NCBI GenBank assembly: GCA_017630215.1
Contig: JAGBVR010000014.1
Coordinates: forward strand, 62,001 to 126,000
Direction: 5' to 3'
DNA length: 64,000 nucleotides
Source of the DNA: Bacteroidales bacterium
GTDB lineage: Bacteria > Bacteroidota > Bacteroidia > Bacteroidales > UBA932
Position 1 is the first letter of the stretch; the number at the start of each line of letters is the position of its first letter. The notes beneath the pieces were generated by a model. It was given only the letters and a program-made list of their open reading frames with translations. It did not search any database and was not told the DNA's origin. Below are positions 60,483 to 64,000 of the stretch, in pieces. The position numbers and the translations under genes were made by a program.

Positions 60483-63464
60483 TTAGAAAGTCAACTCAAG
60501 TCCGAAGAGATACTGCTTAGAGTTACCGAGACGTCCGAGTGTAAGGTTACCCGCAACCTCAGGGTCGATACCTGAGTACTTGGTAGCAGTAAGGAGGTTA
60601 CGTCCAGTGAATGTCACCTTAAGGCCGTTGAGGACGTTCTGTCCTGCAAGAAGCTTCTTAGGAAGTGCATAAGCAACCTGGAGGTTCTTCAGACGAAGGA
60701 AGTTAGCATTCTCATACATATGAGTATCGAACTGCATGATGTAACCCTTAGACCAATCTGGGTACTGAGCGTCAGTGTTCTCAGGAGTCCAGAAGTCAGC
60801 TACTGCCTTGTGGTAGTTCTGCTCTGCGAATGCATTAGGGTTTCCATAGAAGTAAGCGTCATTGTTGATGAGGGTCTTGCCGAGGACATAAGAGAAGTCA
60901 GCCTGAACTGAGATACCTCTCCAGCCACCACCGATGCTGAAACCACCATAAATAGGAGGAGTATATCTCTTTCCTGTATTCTGAGTAAGGCCTGCCTCAT
61001 CAAATACCTTAGTAGTCTCCTTCATTGTAGTCTCGTCTACATTCTCACCTGGGAGATACCACATAGGAGCACCGTCAGCAGGGTCAATACCAGCGTAGAT
61101 AGGAGCGTAGAACATAACCGGCTTACCTACTACATATGCAAGACCATAACCTGTCATTTCCCATCTGTCGAGACCGTTGAAGAGACCTGTAACCTTCTCA
61201 GCATTGTAGTTGAAAGTAGTGCTTGCTCTCAAATAGTAATCTCTACCTCTGAGGATATCGAGACCGATCATGAGGTCAACACCCATGTTAGAGAGACTAC
61301 CAACGTTTGCCTTAAGCGAGCTGAAACCAGTAGTGTAGTTGTAAGGAACGTCCATCAACATATCAGTAGTTGTTCTGTTGTAGAACTCAACGTTTACATC
61401 GAGCATATCGAAGAAGCGACCGTTGACACCTACTGTGAAGAGTGCCTGCTGCTCCCAAGTAAGGCCTGGATTTGAAGGCTGCGAAAGAACCTTAGACTCT
61501 GTATCCATATACTTAGATGATGCAGAGATGAGTCCGAGGTGCTGGTAGTTTCCGATAGAAGCGTTACCCTGTGTACCGTAGCTTACCTTGAGGTTAAGAT
61601 CGTTCACAGCAGAAGCACCGAACATGAAGTCCTCAGCCTTGATCTTCCACATACCGCCGACTGCCCAGAAAGTAGCGTTTCTGTTATCCGCACCAAAGCG
61701 TGAACATGCGTCGTTACGAACTGAAGCATCGAAGTAATACTTATCAAGGATAGAGTACTCGAATCTACCGAAGTAAGAAAGGAAACGGCTCTGGCTCATG
61801 CTCTCGCTCATAGAATATGTATCCTTCTGACCGTTCTGGAGATTTGTAAGACGGTCGTCTGAGAGTCCTTCTGATGAAGCGCTCAAAGCCTCTGAATAGT
61901 TCGCTACGCCCTCGTGTCCTGCAAGGAGTGTGAAGTGGTGAGCATCAGCAATGTTGAATGAATACTCGAGAGTATTTGTAATGGTAGCGGCATAGCTCAT
62001 ACCATACTGTCTGCTTCTCGATCCGCTTCCGCCAGCGAACTGAGCTGTAGGATAAAGTGTATAGTTATAGTTTGTGAAATATCCGTCGATACCGGCACGT
62101 GAAGCGATCTTGAAGTTCTTGAACGGCTCGATCTCCACATTGAATGAACCAAGGAGATTGTAGCTGTTAGTCTGCTTTGGCTGCTGGTCGATGAGATACT
62201 TAGTGTTGTAGTTACCGTCAGCCCACATTACTTCAGGAACGTTTCCGTTCTCGTCGAGAGCCGGGATAAGAGGGTTCTTAGTGTAAGAAAGACCACCATA
62301 AGGGTTGTTTGATGTAGAACCTGAACCACCCCAGAAACCTGCACCTGCAGTCTGCTCCATTGAGAATGAAAGGTTCATACCCATCTTGAGCCAATCCTTC
62401 GGACGACCCTGGACGTTAGAACGTACAGTGTATCTGTCATAGAAGTTACCGAAAGCAGTACCTCTCTGATGGAACTGTGAAGCGCCGAGCATATAAGCCA
62501 CCTTCTCTCCACCACCTTCTACAGAGATGTCATTCTGGAACTGAGGGTTGTTGAACTGCTGGAAGTAGTTGTACCACTTTGTGTCAGCATCCCATCCCTT
62601 GCTTGTGTACTTCTGATAGATCTGCTGAGGAGACATGATACCAGACTTTACAAGGAAGTCCTTGAGTTCCGGACCTGACATCATGTTATTATAAAGAGTG
62701 AAGTCAGCAAGTGTAGAGATACCGGCCTGGCTTCTTACTGTAACAGTAGCTCTGTTATTGTATGCACCAGCCTTGGTAGTAACGTAAACGACTCCGTTCG
62801 CAGCACGTGAACCGTAGATAGATGTCGCAGACGCATCCTTGAGGATAGAGATAGATGCGATATCATTAGGGTTCATTGCCATAACGGCACCACTTGAAGC
62901 CTGAACTCCGTCGATGATGTAAAGAGGAGCTGTGCTTGATCCGAGTGATCCCATACCATGGAGCTGCATAGACACGTTGTTGTCACCGGCAACACCACCA
63001 GTAGTCATGACTGCAAGACCTGCCACCTGACCCTGAAGGGCGTCGAGAGCTGATGATGAAGGCGCGTTCTTAAGAGCGTCAGACTTAACTGTAGTCACCG
63101 AACCGACCATTGTACCTACTTTCTTTGCAGAACCGTAGCCGACTGCCACAGCACTTTCAAGAGTTTCAGTGTCTACCGGAAGGTCACAGTTAATCTTTGC
63201 CTTTCCATCAACAGGAATCTCTACTGTGTTATATCCTACAGAAGAGAATACGAGGATTCCGTCCTTGGATACAGAAATAGAGTAATGTCCGTTAACGTCA
63301 GTGTTGACTCCGTTCATTGTACCTTTTTCGTGAACTGAAGCGAAAGGTACCGGTTCGCCTGTAGAGGCGTCAGTCACATTTCCAGTGACTGTCAGTTTCT
63401 GGGCAAAAGCCACAGAAGTGATCATCACTGCTAACGCTGTGAGAAATAGTTTAATTTTTCTCAT
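60483..63464 (-). CDS. SusC/RagA-family TonB-dependent transporter
   Basis: A 993-residue outer membrane transporter. Seen: signal peptide, an N-terminal carboxypeptidase-regulatory-like domain (VTGNVTDASTGEPVPFASV), plug domain (GYGSAKKVGTMVGSVTTVKSDALKNAPSSSALDALQGQVAGL and SIYGSRAANGVVYVTTK), and a barrel ending in YLFGLELTF. There is no STN domain, so no anti-sigma link; no ECF sigma/anti-sigma gene lies adjacent either. First gene of the locus. Confidence 0.97.
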   Translation of the reverse strand: MRKIKLFLTALAVMITSVAFAQKLTVTGNVTDASTGEPVPFASVHEKGTMNGVNTDVNGHYSISVSKDGILVFSSVGYNTVEIPVDGKAKINCDLPVDTETLESAVAVGYGSAKKVGTMVGSVTTVKSDALKNAPSSSALDALQGQVAGLAVMTTGGVAGDNNVSMQLHGMGSLGSSTAPLYIIDGVQASSGAVMAMNPNDIASISILKDASATSIYGSRAANGVVYVTTKAGAYNNRATVTVRSQAGISTLADFTLYNNMMSGPELKDFLVKSGIMSPQQIYQKYTSKGWDADTKWYNYFQQFNNPQFQNDISVEGGGEKVAYMLGASQFHQRGTAFGNFYDRYTVRSNVQGRPKDWLKMGMNLSFSMEQTAGAGFWGGSGSTSNNPYGGLSYTKNPLIPALDENGNVPEVMWADGNYNTKYLIDQQPKQTNSYNLLGSFNVEIEPFKNFKIASRAGIDGYFTNYNYTLYPTAQFAGGSGSRSRQYGMSYAATITNTLEYSFNIADAHHFTLLAGHEGVANYSEALSASSEGLSDDRLTNLQNGQKDTYSMSESMSQSRFLSYFGRFEYSILDKYYFDASVRNDACSRFGADNRNATFWAVGGMWKIKAEDFMFGASAVNDLNLKVSYGTQGNASIGNYQHLGLISASSKYMDTESKVLSQPSNPGLTWEQQALFTVGVNGRFFDMLDVNVEFYNRTTTDMLMDVPYNYTTGFSSLKANVGSLSNMGVDLMIGLDILRGRDYYLRASTTFNYNAEKVTGLFNGLDRWEMTGYGLAYVVGKPVMFYAPIYAGIDPADGAPMWYLPGENVDETTMKETTKVFDEAGLTQNTGKRYTPPIYGGFSIGGGWRGISVQADFSYVLGKTLINNDAYFYGNPNAFAEQNYHKAVADFWTPENTDAQYPDWSKGYIMQFDTHMYENANFLRLKNLQVAYALPKKLLAGQNVLNGLKVTFTGRNLLTATKYSGIDPEVAGNLTLGRLGNSKQYLFGLELTF

Positions 63465-63543
63465 AGTAGTTACTTTTAGTTGTTAAACATAAATAATTGA
63501 ATTTTCTCTTTTTTAGCATGCTACACTACACACTAACTTTTGC

Positions 63544-63570
63544 TTCGGGCCAAATATATGATAGCCCGAA
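63544..63570. promoter_or_regulatory. Dyad at the susC transcription start
   Basis: TTCGGGC (63544-63550) and GCCCGAA (63564-63570) pair around 13 bases. The dyad covers the position expected for the start of the susC transcript, so it may be an operator or a 5' RNA hairpin. Confidence 0.5.
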
Positions 63571-63573
63571 TTA

Positions 63574-63606
63574 CAAAGATACAGATATTTTTTTAAGAAA
63601 GCCAAA
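63574..63606 (-). promoter_or_regulatory. Promoter of the Sus/protease locus
   Basis: On the minus strand, TTTG (63603-63606) and TATCTTTG (63574-63581) are 21 bases apart, fitting the Bacteroidetes promoter. The leader to the susC ATG would be about 100 bases. The rest of the gap up to 63855 shows no gene. Confidence 0.65.
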
Positions 63607-63855
63607 ATAAAAGCCTCTTTATTTAACAATTTCTTAACATTCTTTTTAAATATGTGATTTACAATTGATACCCTTTCCTCTATCGGGCTTTCAAATTGAA
63701 AGTAACTTTCACCAAGTATATAGTTTCTATCAGCTGATTATGATAAAATATAACTTTTCGGTAAACTTCTTAATTTTATTGGAACAGACTGAAATATGCG
63801 TGTTTTTTGTTTAATTTGCAGAAATTACTGTTCATAACATATTAAAAATGAAATT

Positions 63856-64000
63856 ATGGGAATGCTCAAGCTAAACGAAAAGCACACAAGAACCGCTGCA
63901 TTGACAGCCACCGCGCTCTATTTCATAGCATGTCTGATATTTTTCCTGCCGATAGAAATCGCTCACAAGATTACAATCTGCACAAGCATCCTGACACTGG
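63856..64000 (+). CDS. N-terminus of a membrane protein (partial)
   Basis: The frame starts at the ATG 63856 and runs off the window after 48 codons (MGMLKLNEKHTRTAALTA at the start). At least one TM helix (YFIACLIFFLPIEIAHKITI). The nearby ATG at 63848 is closed by a stop after a few codons. Family not recognisable from this length. Confidence 0.6.
   Translation, partial: MGMLKLNEKHTRTAALTATALYFIACLIFFLPIEIAHKITICTSILTL

Noticed and set aside
1..64000. CRISPR array
   Set aside because: No regularly spaced direct repeats with unique spacers; the tandem units at 51103-51165 are contiguous and have no spacers.

Overview
This 64 kb window is chromosomal DNA of a member of the Bacteroidetes, most likely order Bacteroidales. 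The evidence is a SusC/SusD pair, a subtilisin with a type IX secretion C-terminal domain, BACON-domain lipoproteins, promoters of the Bacteroidetes type (TAnnTTTG at -7), few Shine-Dalgarno sequences, and an anaerobic gene set (RnfABCDGE, pyruvate formate-lyase, poly-ferredoxins). I cannot name a genus from sequence alone.

Layout. 1-6620 holds housekeeping and membrane genes: the 3' end of cysS, a YccF protein, exonuclease III, a small GNAT protein, a flippase-like membrane protein, a PfkB sugar/nucleoside kinase, a DUF6913-like protein, a DUF368 protein and a small predicted lipoprotein. A tRNA-Arg(UCU) sits at 7110-7183. From there to about 17.6 kb is an accessory island, entirely on the minus strand. 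It contains a BRO-N antirepressor-like protein, a cassette of an Rnl2-type RNA ligase with two calcineurin-like phosphoesterases and two small proteins, a decayed third phosphoesterase, a small promoter-terminator unit, an operon of a DUF1016/YhcG nuclease and a TOTE-type primase-helicase-PLD protein, and a 5'-truncated tyrosine recombinase. The island looks like a remnant of an integrated element carrying defence or RNA-repair functions.

17.9-30.1 kb (minus strand) is core again: the rnf operon with an RseC-like gene, a DUF3108 protein, dnaB, a coiled-coil zinc-ribbon protein, a Nif3 protein, a MerR regulator and two tandem M23 peptidases. 30.2-42.1 kb carries alaS, an unusual single reading frame joining an LptF/LptG permease to methionyl-tRNA formyltransferase, thiN, ilvA, ilvE, a second LptF/LptG permease, tgt and a nucleoside transporter. 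42.2-52.5 kb carries an M3 peptidase, ssb, pflB/pflA, a patatin, a NapH/NapG-like polyferredoxin and a Tat-type ferredoxin aldo/keto reductase. A short dispersed repeat (core CTCGACAAGCTCGAAATG) has entered gene ends and a protein linker in this part and at rnfG.

52.5-63.6 kb (minus strand) is a SusC/SusD locus with no glycoside hydrolase. It instead encodes a Calx-beta-like lipoprotein, a subtilisin, a PorV/PorQ-like barrel and an M64 peptidase, so uptake of protein or peptide is the best inference. The window ends in the first 48 codons of a membrane protein.

Most striking items: the RNA ligase/phosphoesterase cassette, the DUF1016-TOTE operon with its clustered palindromes, the LptG-Fmt fusion, the protease-containing Sus locus and the coding-sequence-invading repeat.
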